Assembly: GCA_036873135.1 (NCBI GenBank)
Contig: JAPTYO010000007.1
Span: 63,010,441-63,074,440, forward strand
DNA length: 64,000 bases
Reading direction: 5' to 3'
Source of the DNA: Clarkia xantiana subsp. parviflora
Taxonomy: Eukaryota > Streptophyta > Magnoliopsida > Myrtales > Onagraceae
Below the pieces are notes generated by a model. That model saw nothing but the letters and a program-made list of their open reading frames with translations. It searched no databases and was not told the DNA's origin. The position numbers were made by a program, and so were the translations under genes. Of this stretch, positions 39,877-54,800 are shown piece after piece (the first letter of the stretch is position 1; each line of letters starts with the position of its first letter).

Positions 39877-42800
39877 GTCTTTATCACTTTTTAGTTCGGT
39901 CTCGGAATAAACTTTTATTCATAGGGCAACACTCTCGGAGCTCTTAATTAAATGAAATAAGTTGCTATCGCATTTATTCTAAACATATGAGTATAATAAA
40001 TTCTTTATCCCTTTTTAGTTCGGTCTCAGAATCAACTTTTATTCATAGGGCAACACTCTCGGAGCTCTGAATTGGATGAAATCAGTTGCTATCGCATTTA
40101 TTCTAAACATATGATCATAATAAAGTCTTTATCCCTTTTTAGTTCGGTCTCAGAATCAACTTTTATTCATAGGAAAACACTCTCGGAGCTCTGAATTGGA
40201 TGAAATCATTTGCTATCGCATTTATTATAAAGATATGATTATACTAAAGTCTTTATCCATTTTTAGTTCGGTCTCAGAATCAGCTTTTATTCATAGGGAA
40301 ACACTCTCGGAGCACTGAATTGGATGAAATCAGTTGCTATCGCATTTATTCTAAACATATGATCATACTAAAGTCTTTATCCCTTTTTAGTTCGGTCTCA
40401 GAATCAACTTTTATTCGTAGGGCAACACTCTCGGAGCTCTGAATTGGATGAAATCAGTTGCTATCGCATTTATTCTAAACATATGATCATACTAAAGTCT
40501 TTATCCCTTTTTAGTTCGGTCTCAGAATCAACTTTTATTCATAGGGCAACACTCTTGGAGCTATGAATTGGATGAAATCAATTGCTATCGCATTTATTCT
40601 AAACATATGATCATACTAAAGTCTTTATCCCTTTTTAGTTCGGTCTCAGAATAAACTTTTATTTATAGGGCAACGCTCTTGGAGCTTTGAAATGGATGAA
40701 ATCAGTTGCTATCGCATTTATTCTAAACATATGATCATACTAAAGTCTTTATCCCTTTTTAGTTCGGTCTAAGAATCAACTTTTATTCATAGGGCAACAC
40801 TCTCGGAGCTCTAAATTGGATGAAATCGGTTGCTATCGCATTTATTATAAAGATATGATCATACTAAAGTCTTTATCCCTTTTAAGTTCGGTCTAAGAAT
40901 CAACTTTTATTCATAGGGCAACACTCTCGGAGCTCTGAATTGGATGAAATCAGTTGCTATCGCATTTATTATAAAGATATGATTATACTAAAGTCTTTAT
41001 CCCTTTTTAGTTCGATCTCAGAATCAGCTTTTATTCAAAGGGAAACACTCTCGGAGCACTGAATTGGATGAAATCAGTTGCTATCGCATTTATTCTAAAC
41101 ATATGATCATACGAAAGTCTTTATCCCTTTTTAGTTCGGTCTCAGAATCAACTTTTATTCATAGGGCAACACTCTCGGAGCTCTGAATTGGATGAAATCG
41201 GTTGCTATCGCATTTATTCTAAACATATGATCATACTAAAGTCTTTATCCCATTTATGTTTGGTCTAAGAATTAACTTTTGTTCATAGGGAAACACTCTC
41301 GGAGCTCCGAATTGGATGAAAATAGTTGCTATCGCATTTATTCTAAACATATGATCATACTAAAGTCTTTATCACTTTTTAGTTCGTTCTCAGAATCAAC
41401 TTTTATTCATAGGGCAACACTCTCGGAGCTCTGAATTAAATGAAATAAGTTGCTATCACATTTATTCTAAAAATATGATTATAATAAATTCTTTATCCCT
41501 TTTTAGTTCGGTCTCAGAATCAACTTTTATTCATAGGGCAATACTCTCGAAGCTCTGAATTGGATGAATCAGTTGCTATCGCATTTATTCTAAACATATG
41601 ATCATACTAAAGTCTTTATCCCTTTTTAGTTCGGTCTCAGAATAAACTTTTATTCATAGGGCAACACTCACGGAGCTATGAATTGGATGATATCAGTTGC
41701 TATCGCATTGATTCTAAACATATGATCATACTAAAGTCTTTATCCCCTTTTAGTTCGGTCTCAGAATCAACTTTTATTTATAGGGAAACACTCTCGGAGC
41801 ACATAATTGGATGAATTAAGTTGTTATCGCATTTATTATAAAGATATGATTATACTAAAGTCTTTATCCCTTTTTAGTTCGGTCTCAGAATAACCTTTAT
41901 TCATAGGGAAACACTCTCGGAGCTCTGAATTGGATGAAATCATTTGCTATCGCAGTTATTCTAAACATAAGATCATACTAAAGTCTTTATCCCTTTTTAG
42001 TTCGATCTCAGAATCAAATTTTATTCATAGGGCAACACTCTTGGAGTTCCGAATTGGATTAAATCAGTTGCTATCGCATTTATTCTAAACATATGATCAT
42101 ACTAAAGTCTTTATCCCATTTATGTTTGGTCTAAGAATTTACTTTTATTCATAGGGAAACACTCTCGGAGCTTCGAATTGGATGAAATTAGTTGCTATCG
42201 CATTTATTCTAAACATATGATCATACTAAAGTCTTTATCACTTTTTAGTTCGTTCTCAGAATCAACTTTTATTCATAGGGCAACACTCTCGGAGCTCTGA
42301 ATTAAATGAAATAAGTTGCTATCACATTTATTCTAAAAATATGATTATAATAAATTCTTTATCCCTTTTTAGTTCGGTCTCAGAATCAACTCTTATTCAT
42401 AGGGCAACACTCTCGGAGCACTGAATTGGATAAAATCAGTTGCTATCGCATTTATTCTAAACATATGATCATACTAAAGTCTTTATCCCTTTTTAGTTCG
42501 GTCTCAGAATCAACTTTTATTCGTAGGGCAACACTCTCGGAGCTCTGAATTGGATGAAATCAGTTGCTATCGCATTTATTCTAAACATATGATCATACTA
42601 AAGTCTTTATCCCTTTTTAGTTCGGTCTCAGAATCAACTTTTATTCATAGGGCAACACTCTTGGAGCTATGAATTGGATGAAATCAATTGCTATCGCATT
42701 TATTCTAAACATATGATCATACTAAAGTCTTTATCCCTTTTTAGTTCGGTCTCAGAATAAACTTTTATTTATAGGGCAACGCTCTTGGAGCTTTGAAATG

Positions 42801-45800
42801 GATGAAATCAGTTGCTATCGCATTTATTCTAAACATATGATCATACTAAAGTCTTTATCCCTTTTTAGTTCGGTCTAAGAATCAACTTTTATTCATAGGG
42901 CAACACTCTCGGAGCTCTAAATTGGATGAAATCAGTTGCTATCGCATTTATTATAAAGATATGATCATACTAAAGTCTTTATCCCTTTTAGTTCGGTCTA
43001 AGAATCAACTTTTATTCATAGGGCAACACTCTCGGAGCTCTGAATTGGATGAAATCAGTTGCTATCGCATTTATTATAAAGATATGATTATACTAAAGTC
43101 TTTATCCCTTTTAGTTCGATCTCAGAATCAACTTTTATTCAAAGGGAAACACTCTCGGAGCTCTGAATTGGATGAAATCAGTTGCTATCGCATTTATTCT
43201 AAACATATGATCATACTAAAGTCTTTATCCCTTTTTAGTTCGGTCTCAGAATCAACTTTTATTCATAGGGCAACACTCTCGGAGCTCTGAATTGGATGAA
43301 ATCGGTTGCTATCGCATTTATTCTAAACATATGATCATACTAAAGTCTTTATCCCATTTATGTTTGGTCTAAGAATTAACTTTTGTTCATAGGGAAACAC
43401 TCTCGGAGCTCCGAATTGGATGAAATAGTTGCTATCGCATTTATTCTAAACATATGATCATACTAAAGTCTTTATCACTTTTTAGTTCGTTCTCAGAATC
43501 AACTTTTATTCATAGGGCAACACTCTCGGAGCTCTGAATTAAATGAAATAAGTTGCTATCACATTTATTCTAAAAATATGATTATACTAAATTCTTTATC
43601 CCTTTTTAGTTCGGTCTCAGAATCAACTTTTATTCATAGGGCAACACTCTCGAAGCTCTGAATTGGATGAATCAGTTGCTATCGCATTTATTCTAAACAT
43701 ATGATCATACTAAAGTCTTTATCCCTTTTTAGTTCGGTCTCAGAATAAACTTTTATTCATAGGGCAACACTCACGGAGCTATGAATTGGATGATATCAGT
43801 TGCTATCGCATTGATTCTAAACATATGATCATACTAAAGTCTTTATCCCTTTTAGTTCGGTCTCAGAATCAGCTTTTATTTATAGGGAAACACTCTCGGA
43901 GCTCTAATTGGATGAATTAAGTTGTTATCGCATTTATTATAAAGATATGATTATACTAAAGTCTTTATCCCTTTTTAGTTCGGTCTCAGAATAACCTTTA
44001 TTCATAGGGAAACACTCTCGGAGCTCTGAATTGGATGAAATCATTTGCTATCGCAGTTATTCTAAACATAAGATCATACTAAAGTCTTTATCCCTTTTTA
44101 GTTCGATCTCAGAATCAAATTTTATTCATAGGGCAACACTCTTGGAGTTCTGAATTGGATTAAATCAGTTGCTATCGCATTTATTCTAAACATATGATCA
44201 TACTAAAGTCTTTATCCCATTTATGTTTGGTCTAAGAATTACTTTTGTTCATAGGGAAACACTCTCGGAGCTTCGAATTGGATGAAATTAGTTGCTATCG
44301 CATTTATTCTAAACATATGATCATACTAAAGTCTTTATCACTTTTTAGTTCGTTCTCAGAATCAACTTTTATTCATAGGGCAACACTCTCGGAGCTCTGA
44401 ATTAAATGAAATAAGTTGCTATCACATTTATTCTAAAAATATGATCATACTAAAGTCTTTATCCCTTTTTAGTTCGGTCTCAGAATAACCTTTTATTCAT
44501 AGGGCAACACTCTCGGAGCTCTGAATTGGATGAAATCAGTTGCTATCGCATTTATTCTAAACATATGATCATACTAAAGTCTTTATCCCTTTTTAGTTCG
44601 GTCTCAGAATCAACTTTTATTCATAGGGCAACACTCTCGGAGCTCTGAATTGGATGAAATCAGTTGCTATCGCATTTATTCTAAACATATGATCATACTA
44701 AAGTCTTTATCCCTTTTTAGTTCGGTCTCAGAATCAACTTTTATTCATAGGGCAACACTCTCGGAGCTCTGAATTGGATGAAATCAGTTGCTATCGCATT
44801 TATTATAAAGATATGATATACTAAAGTCTTTATCCCTTTTTAGTTCGATCTCAGAATCAACTTTTATTCAAAGGGAAACACTCTCGGAGCTCTGAATTGG
44901 ATGAAATCAGTTGCTATCGCATTTATTCTAAACATATGATCATACTAAAGTCTTTATCCCTTTTTAGTTCGGTCTCAGAATCAACTTTTATTCATAGGGC
45001 AACACTCTCGGAGCTCTGAATTGGATGAAATCAGTTGCTATCGCATTTATTCTAAACATATGATCATACTAAAGTCTTTATCCCATTTATGTTTGGTCTA
45101 AGAATAACTTTTGTTCATAGGGAAACACTCTCGGAGCTCCGAATTGGATGAAATTAGTTGCTATCGCATTTATTCTAAACATATGATCATACTAAAGTCT
45201 TTATCACTTTTTAGTTCGTTCTCAGAATCAACTTTTATTCATAGGGCAACACTCTCGGAGCTCTGAATTAAATGAAATAAGTTGCTATCACATTTATTCT
45301 AAAAATATGATCATACTAAATTCTTTATCCCTTTTTAGTTCGGTCTCAGAATCAACTTTTATTCATAGGGCAACACTCTCGGAGCTCTGAATTGGATGAA
45401 TCAGTTGCTATCGCATTTATTCTAAACATATGATCATACTAAAGTCTTTATCCCTTTTTAGTTCGGTCTCAGAATAAACTTTTATTCATAGGGCAACACT
45501 CACGGAGCTATGAATTGGATGATATCAGTTGCTATCGCATTTATTCTAAACATATGATCATACTAAAGTCTTTATCCCCTTTTAGTTCGGTCTCAGAATC
45601 AGCTTTTATTTATAGGGAAACACTCTCGGAGCACATAATTGGATGAATTAAGTTGTTATCGCATTTATTATAAAGATATGATTATACTAAAGTCTTTATC
45701 CCTTTTTAGTTCGGTCTCAGAATAACTTTTATTCATAGGGAAACACTCTCGGAGCTCTGAATTGGATGAAATCATTTGCTATCGCAGTTATTCTAAACAT

Positions 45801-48800
45801 AAGATCATACTAAAGTCTTTATCCCTTTTTAGTTCGATCTCAGAATCAAATTTTATTCATAGGGCAACACTCTTGGAGTTCCGAATTGGATTAAATCAGT
45901 TGCTATCGCATTTATTCTAAACATATGATCATACTAAAGTCTTTATCCCATTTATGTTTGGTCTAAGAATTAACTTTTGTTCATAGGGAAACACTCTCGG
46001 AGCTTCGAATTGGATGAAATTAGTTGCTATCGCATTTATTCTAAACATATGATCATACTAAAGTCTTTATCACTTTTTAGTTCGTTCTCAGAATCAACTT
46101 TTATTCATAGGGCAACACTCTCGGAGCTCTGAATTAATGAAATAAGTTGCTATCACATTTATTCTAAAAATATGATCATAATAAAGTCTTTATCCCTTTT
46201 TAGTTCGGTCTCAGAATCAACTCTTATTCATAGGGCAACACTCTCGGAGCTCTGAATTGGATGAAATCAGTTGCTATCGCATTTATTCTAAACATATGAT
46301 CATACTAAAGTCTTTATCCCTTTTTAGTTCGGTCTCAGAATCAACTTTTATTCATAGGGCAACACTCTCGGAGCTCTGAATTGGATGAAATCAGTTGCTA
46401 TCGCATTTATTCTAAACATATGATCATACTAAAGTCTTTATCCCTTTTTAGTTCGGTCTCAGAATCAACTTTTATTCATAGGGCAACACTCTTGGAGCTA
46501 TGAATTGGATGAAATCAATTGCTATCGCATTTATTCTAAACATATGATCATACTAAAGTGTTTATCCCTTTTTAGTTCGGTCTCAGAATAAACTTTTATT
46601 TATAGGGCAACACTCTCGGAGCTCTGAATTGGATGAAATCAGTTGCTATCGCATTTATTCTAAACATATGATCATACTAAAGTCTTTATCCCTTTTTAGT
46701 TCGGTCTAAGAATCAACTTTTATTCATAGGGCAACACTCTCGGAGCTCTAATTGGATGAAATCGGTTGCTATCGCATTTATTATAAACATATGATCATAC
46801 TAAAGTCTTTATCCCTTTTAAGTTCGGTCTAAGAATCAACTTTTATTCATAGGGCAACACTCTCGGAGCTCTGAATTGGATGAAATCAGTTGCTATCGCA
46901 TTTATTATAAAGATATGATCATACTAAAGTCTTTATCCCTTTTTAGTTCGATCTCAGAATCAACTTTTATTCAAAGGGAAACACTCTCGGAGCTCTGAAT
47001 TGGATGAAATCAGTTGCTATCGCATTTATTCTAAACATATGATCATACTAAAGTCTTTATCCCTTTTTAGTTCGGTCTCAGAATCAACTTTTATTCATAG
47101 GGCAACACTCTCGGAGCTCTGAATTGGATGAAATCGTTGCTATCGCATTTATTCTAAACATATGATCATACTAAAGTCTTTATCCCATTTATGTTTGGTC
47201 TAAGAATTAACTTTTGTTCATAGGGAAACACTCTCGGAGCTCCGAATTGGATGAAATTAGTTGCTATCGCATTTATTCTAAACATATGATCATACTAAAG
47301 TCTTTATCACTTTTTAGTTCGTTCTCAGAATCAACTTTTATTCATAGGGCAACACTCTCGGAGCTCTGAATTGGATGAAATAAGTTGCTATCACATTTAT
47401 TCTAAAAATATGATTATAATAAAGTCTTTATCCCTTTTTAGTTCGGTCTCAGAATCAACTTTTATTCATAGGGCAATACTCTCGAAGCTCTGAATTGGAT
47501 GAATCAGTTGCTATCGCATTTATTCTAAACATATGATCATACTAAAGTCTTTATCCCTTTTTAGTTCGGTCTCAGAATAAACTTTTATTCATAGGGCAAC
47601 ACTCACGGAGCTATGAATTGGATGATATCAGTTGCTATCGCATTGATTCTAAACATATGATCATACTAAAGTCTTTATCCCTTTTAGTTCGGCCTCAGAA
47701 TCAGCTTTTATTTATAGGGAAACACTCTCGGAGCACATAATTGGATGAATTAAGTTGTTATCGCATTTATTCTAAAGATATGATTATACTAAAGTCTTTA
47801 TCCCTTTTTAGTTCGGTCTCAGAATAACTTTTATTCATAGGGAAACACTCTCGGAGCTCTGAATTGGATGAAATCATTTGCTATCGCAGTTATTCTAAAC
47901 ATAAGATCATACTAAAGTCTTTATCCCTTTTTAGTTCGATCTCAGAATCAAATTTTATTCATAGGGCAACACTCTTGGAGCTCCGAATTGGATTAAATCA
48001 GTTGCTATCGCATTTATTCTAAACATATGATCATACTAAAGTCTTTATCCCATTTATGTTTGGTCTAAGAATTTACTTTTATTCATAGGGAAACACTCTC
48101 GGAGCTTCGAATTGGATGAAATTAGTTGCTATCGCATTTATTCTAAACATATGATCATACTAAAGTCTTTATCACTTTTTAGTTCGTTCTCAGAATCAAC
48201 TTTTATTCATAGGGCAACACTCTCGGAGCTCTGAATTAAATGAAATAAGTTGCTATCGCATTTATTCTAAAAATATGATATACTAAAGTCTTTATCCCTT
48301 TTTAGTTCGGTCTCAGAATCAACTTTTATTCATAGGGCAACACTCTCGGAGCTCTGAATTGGATGAAATCAGTTGCTATCGCATTTATTCTAAACATATG
48401 ATCATACTAAAGTCTTTATCCCTTTTTAGTTCGGTCTCAGAATCAACTTTTATTCATAGGGCAACACTCTCGGAGCTCTGAATTGGATGAAATCAGTTGC
48501 TATCGCATTTATTCTAAACATATGATCATACTAAAGTCTTTATCCCTTTTTAGTTCGGTCTCAGAATCAACTTTTATTCATAGGGCAACACTCTTGGAGC
48601 TCTGAATTGGATGAAATCAATTGCTATCGCATTTATTCTAAACATATGATCATACTAAAGTCTTTATCCCTTTTTAGTTCGGTCTCAGAATAAACTTTTA
48701 TTCATAGGGCAACACTCTCGGAGCTCTGAAATGGATGAAATCAGTTGCTATCGCATTTATTCTAAACATATGATCATACTAAAGTCTTTATCCCTTTTTA

Positions 48801-51800
48801 GTTCGGTCTCAGAATCAACTTTTATTCATAGGGCAACACTCTCGGAGCTCTGAATTGGATGAAATCAGTTGCTATCGCATTTATTCTAAACATATGATCA
48901 TACTAAAGTCTTTATCCCTTTTTAGTTCGGTCTCAGAATCAACTTTTATTCATAGGGAAACACTCTCGGAGCTCTGAATTGGATGAAATCAGTTGCTATC
49001 GCATTTATTATAAACATATGATATACTAAAGTCTTTATCCCTTTTAGTTCGGTCTCAGAATCAACTTTTATTCAAAGGGAAACACTCTCGGAGCACTGAA
49101 TTGGATGAAATCAGTTGCTATCGCATTTATTCTAAACATATGATCATACTAAAGTCTTTATCCCTTTTTAGTTCGGTCTCAGAATCAACTTTTATTCATA
49201 GGGCAACACTCTCGGAGCTCTGAATTGGATGAAATCAGTTGCTATCGCATTTATTCTAAACATATGATCATACTAAAGTCTTTATCCCTTTTAGTTTGGT
49301 CTAAGAATTAACTTTTGTTCATAGGGAAACACTCTCGGAGCTCCGAATTGGATGAAATTAGTTGCTATCGCATTTATTCTAAACATATGATCATACTAAA
49401 GTCTTTATCACTTTTTAGTTCGTTCTCAGAATCAACTTTTATTCATAGGGCAACACTCTCGGAGCTCTGAATTAATGAAATAAGTTGCTATCGCATTTAT
49501 TCTAAACATATGATCATACTAAAGTCTTTATCCCTTTTTAGTTCGGTCTCAGAATCAACTTTTATTCATAGGGCAACACTCTCGAGCTCTGAATTGGATG
49601 AATCAGTTGCTATCGCATTTATTCTAAACATATGATCATACTAAAGTCTTTATCCCTTTTTAGTTCGGTCTCAGAATAAACTTTTATTCATAGGGCAACA
49701 CTCTCGGAGCTATGAATTGGATGATATCAGTTGCTATCGCATTTATTCTAAACATATGATCATACTAAAGTCTTTATCCCCTTTTAGTTCGGTCTCAGAA
49801 TCAACTTTTATTATAGGGAAACACTCTCGGAGCACTGAATTGGATGAATTAAGTTGTTATCGCATTTATTCTAAAGATATGATTATACTAAAGTCTTTAT
49901 CCCTTTTTAGTTCGGTCTCAGAATCAACCTTTATTCATAGGGAAACACTCTCGGAGCTCTGAATTGGATGAAATCATTTGCTATCGCATTTATTCTAAAC
50001 ATAAGATCATACTAAAGTCTTTATCCCTTTTTAGTTCGATCTCAGAATCAAATTTTATTCATAGGGCAACACTCTTGGAGTTCCGAATTGGATTAAATCA
50101 GTTGCTATCGCATTTATTCTAAACATATGATCATACTAAAGTCTTTATCCCATTTATGTTTGGTCTAAGAATTACTTTTATTCATAGGGAAACACTCTCG
50201 GAGCTTCGAATTGGATGAAATTAGTTGCTATCGCATTTATTCTAAACATATGATCATACTAAAGTCTTTATCACTTTTTAGTTCGTCTCAGAATCAACTT
50301 TTATTCATAGGGCAACACTCTCGGAGCTCTGAATTGGATGAAATAAGTTGCTATCGCATTTATTCTAAAAATATGATTATACTAAATTCTTTATCCCTTT
50401 TTAGTTCGGTCTCAGAATCAACTTTTATTCATAGGGCAACACTCTCGGAGCTCTGAATTGGATGAATCAGTTGCTATCGCATTTATTCTAAACATATGAT
50501 CATACTAAAGTCTTTATCCCTTTTTAGTTCGGTCTCAGAATAAACTTTTATTCATAGGGCAACACTCTTGGAGCTCTGAATTGGATGATGAAATCAGTTG
50601 CTATCGCATTTATTCTAAACATATGATCATACTAAAGTCTTTATCCCTTTTTAGTTCGGTCTCAGAATCAACTTTTATTCATAGGGCAACACTCTCGGAG
50701 CTCTGAATTGGATGAAATCAGTTGCTATCGCATTTATTCTAAACATATGATCATACTAAAGTCTTTATCCCTTTTTAGTTTGGTCTCAGAATCAAACTTT
50801 TATTCATAGGGAAACACTCTCGGAGCTCTGAATTGGATGAAATCAGTTGCTATCGCATTTATTCTAAACATATGATCATACTAAAGTCTTTATCCCTTTT
50901 TAGTTCGGTCTCAGAATAAACTTTTATTCATAGGGCAACACTCTTGGAGCTATGAATTGGATGAAATCAGTTGCTATCGCATTTATTCTAAACATATGAT
51001 CATACTAAAGTCTTTATCCCTTTTAGTTCGGTCTCAGAATCAACTTTTATTCATAGGGAACACTCTCGGAGCTCTGAATTGGATGAAATCAGTTGCTATC
51101 GCATTTATTCTAAACATATGATCATACTAAAGTCTTTATCCCTTTTTAGTTCGTCTCAGAATCAACTTTTATTCATAGGGAAACACTCTCGGAGCTCTGA
51201 ATTGGATGAAATCAGTTGCTATCGCATTTATTCTAAACATATGATCATACTAAAGTCTTTATCCCTTTTAGTTCGGTCTAAGAATCAACTTTTATTCATA
51301 GGGCAACACTCTCGGAGCTCTGAATTGGATGAAATCAGTTGCTATCGCATTTATTCTAAACATATGATCATACTAAAGTCTTTATCCCTTTTAGTTCGGT
51401 CTCAGAATCAACTTTTATTCATAGGGCAACACTCTCGGAGCTCTGAATTGGATGAAATCAGTTGCTATCGCATTTATTCTAAACATATGATCATACTAAA
51501 GTCTTTATCCCTTTTTAGTTCGGTCTCAGAATCAACTTTTATTCATAGGGCAACACTCTCGGAGCTCTGAATTGGATGAAATCAGTTGCTATCGCATTGA
51601 TTCTAAACATATGATCATACTAAAGTCTTTATCCCCTTTTAGTTCGGTCTCAGAATCAACTTTTATTCATAGGGAAACACTCTCGGAGCTCTGAATTGGA
51701 TGAATTCAGTTGCTATCGCATTTATTCTAAACATATGATCATACTAAAGTCTTTATCCCTTTTAGTTCGGTCTCAGAATCAACTTTTATTCATAGGCAAA

Positions 51801-54800
51801 CACTCTCGGAGCTCTGAATTGGATGAAATAAGTTGCTATCGCATTTATTCTAAACATATGATCATACTAAAGTCTTTATCCCTTTTTAGTTCGGTCTCAG
51901 AATCAACTTTTATTCATAGGGAAACACTCTCGGAGCTCTGAATTGGATGAAATCATTTGCTATCGCAGTTATTCTAAACATATGATCATACTAAAGTCTT
52001 TATCCCTTTTTAGTTCGATCTCAGAATCAACTTTTATTCATAGGGCAACACTCTTGGAGTTCCGAATTGGATGAAATCAGTTGCTATCGCATTTATTCTA
52101 AACATATGATCATACTAAAGTCTTTATCCCATTTATGTTTGGTCTAAGAATTAACTTTTGTTCATAGGGAAACACTCTCGGAGCTTCGAATTGGATGAAA
52201 TAGTTGCTATCGCATTTATTCTAAACATATGATCATACTAAAGTCTTTATCACTTTTTAGTTCGTCTCAGAATCAACTTTTATTCATAGGGAAACACTCT
52301 CGGAGCTCTGAATTAAATGAAATAAGTTGCTATCACATTTATTCTAAAAATATGATTATAATAAAGTCTTTATCCCTTTTTAGTTCGGTCTCAGAATCAA
52401 CTTTTATTCATAGGGCAACACTCTCGGAGCTCTGAATTGGATGAATCAGTTGCTATCGCATTTATTCTAAACATATGATCATACTAAAGTCTTTATCCCT
52501 TTTTAGTTCGGTCTCAGAATAAACTTTTATTCATAGGGCAACACTCTTGGAGCTCTGAATTGGATGAAATCAGTAGCTATCGCATTTATTCTAAACATAT
52601 GATCATACTAAAGTCTTTATCCCTTTTTAGTTCGGTCTCAGAATCAACTTTTATTCATAGGGCAACACTCCCGGAGCTCTGAATTGGATGAAATCATTTG
52701 CTATCGCATTTATTCTAAACATATGATCATACTAAAGTCTTTATCCCTTTTTAGTTGGTCTCAGAATCAACTTTTATTCATAGGGAAACACTCTCGGAGC
52801 TCTGAATTGGATGAAATCAATTGCTATCGCATTTATTCTAAATATATGATCATACTAAAGTCTTTATCCCTTTTTAGTTCGGTCTCAGAATAAACTTTTA
52901 TTCATAGGGCAACACTCTCGGAGCTCTGAATTGGATGAAATCAGTTGCTATCGCATTTATTCTAAACATATGATCATACTAAAGTCTTTATCCCTTTTTA
53001 GTTCGGTCTCAGAATCAACTTTTATTCATAGGGCAACACTCTAGGAGCTATGAATTGGATGAAATCAGTTGCTATCGCATTTATTCTAAACATATGATCA
53101 TACTAAAGTCTTTATCCCTTTTTAGTTCGGTCTCAGAATCAACTTTTATTCATAGGGAAACACTCTCGGAGCTCTGAATTGGATGAAATCAGTTGCTATC
53201 GCATTTATTCTAAATATATGATCATATTAAAGTCTTTATCCCTTTTTAGTTCGGTCTCAGAATCAACTTTTATTCATAGGGCAACACTCTCGGAGCTATG
53301 AATTGGATGAAATCAGTTGCTATCGCATTTATTCTAAACATATGATCATACTAAAGTCTTTATCCCTTTTTAGTTCGGTCTCAGAATCAACTTTTATTCA
53401 TAGGGCAACACTCTAGGAGCTATGAATTGGATGAAATCAGTTGCTATCGCATTTATTCTAAACATATGATCATACTAAAGTCTTTATCCCTTTTTAGTTC
53501 GGTCTCAGAATAACTTTTATTCATAGGGCAAACACTCTCGGAGCTATGAATTGGATGAAATCAGTTGCTATCGCATTGATTCTAAACATATGATCATACT
53601 AAAGTCTTTATCCCCTTTTAGTTCGGTCTCAGAATCAACTTTTATTATAGGGAAACACTCTCGGAGCACAGAATTGGATGAATTAAGTTGCTATCGCATT
53701 TATTCTAAAGATATGATTATACTAAAGTCTTTATCCCTTTTTAGTTCGGTCTCAGAATCAACTTTTATTCATAGGGAAACACTCTCGGAGCTCTGAATTG
53801 GATGAAATCAGTTGCTATCGCATTTATTCTAAACATAAGATCATACTAAAGTCTTTATCCCTTTTTAGTTCGATCTCAGAATCAATTTTATTCATAGGGC
53901 AACACTCTTGGAGCTCCGAATTGGATTAAATCAGTTGCTATCGCATTTATTCTAAACATATGATCATACTAAAGTCTTTATCCCATTTAGTTTGGTCTAA
54001 GAATTAACTGTTCATAGGGAAACACTCTCGGAGCTCTGAATTGGATGAAATAGTTGCTATCGCATTTATTCTAAACATATGATCATACTAAAGTCTTTAT
54101 CCCTTTTTAGTTCGTTCTCAGAATCAACTTTTATTCATAGGGCAACACTCTCGGAGCTCTGAATTGGATGAAATCAGTTGCTATCGCATTTATTCTAAAC
54201 ATATGATCATACTAAAGTCTTTATCCCTTTTTAGTTCGGTCTCAGAATCAACTTTTATTCATAGGGCAACACTCTCGGAGCTCTGAATTGGATGAAATCA
54301 GTTGCTATCGCATTTATTCTAAACATATGATCATACTAAAGTCTTTATCCCTTTTTAGTTCGGTCTCAGAATCAACTTTTATTCATAGGGAAACACTCTC
54401 GGAGCTCTGAATTGGATGAAATCATTTGCTATCGCATTTATTCTAAACATATGATCATACTAAAGTCTTTATCCCTTTTTAGTTCGATCTCAGAATCAAA
54501 TTTTATTCATAGGGCAACACTCTTGGAGTTCCGAATTGGATTAAATCAGTTGCTATCGCATTTATTCTAAACATATGATCATACTAAAGTCTTTATCCCA
54601 TTTATGTTCGGTCTAAGAATTAACTTTTATTCATAGGGAAACACTCTCGGAGCTCCGAATTGGATGAAATCAGTTGCTATCGCATTTATTCTAAACATAT
54701 GATCATACTAAAGTCTTTATCACTTTTTAGTTCGTCTCAGAATCAACTTTTATTCATAGGGCAACACTCTCGGAGCTCTGAATTGGATGAAATAAGTTGC

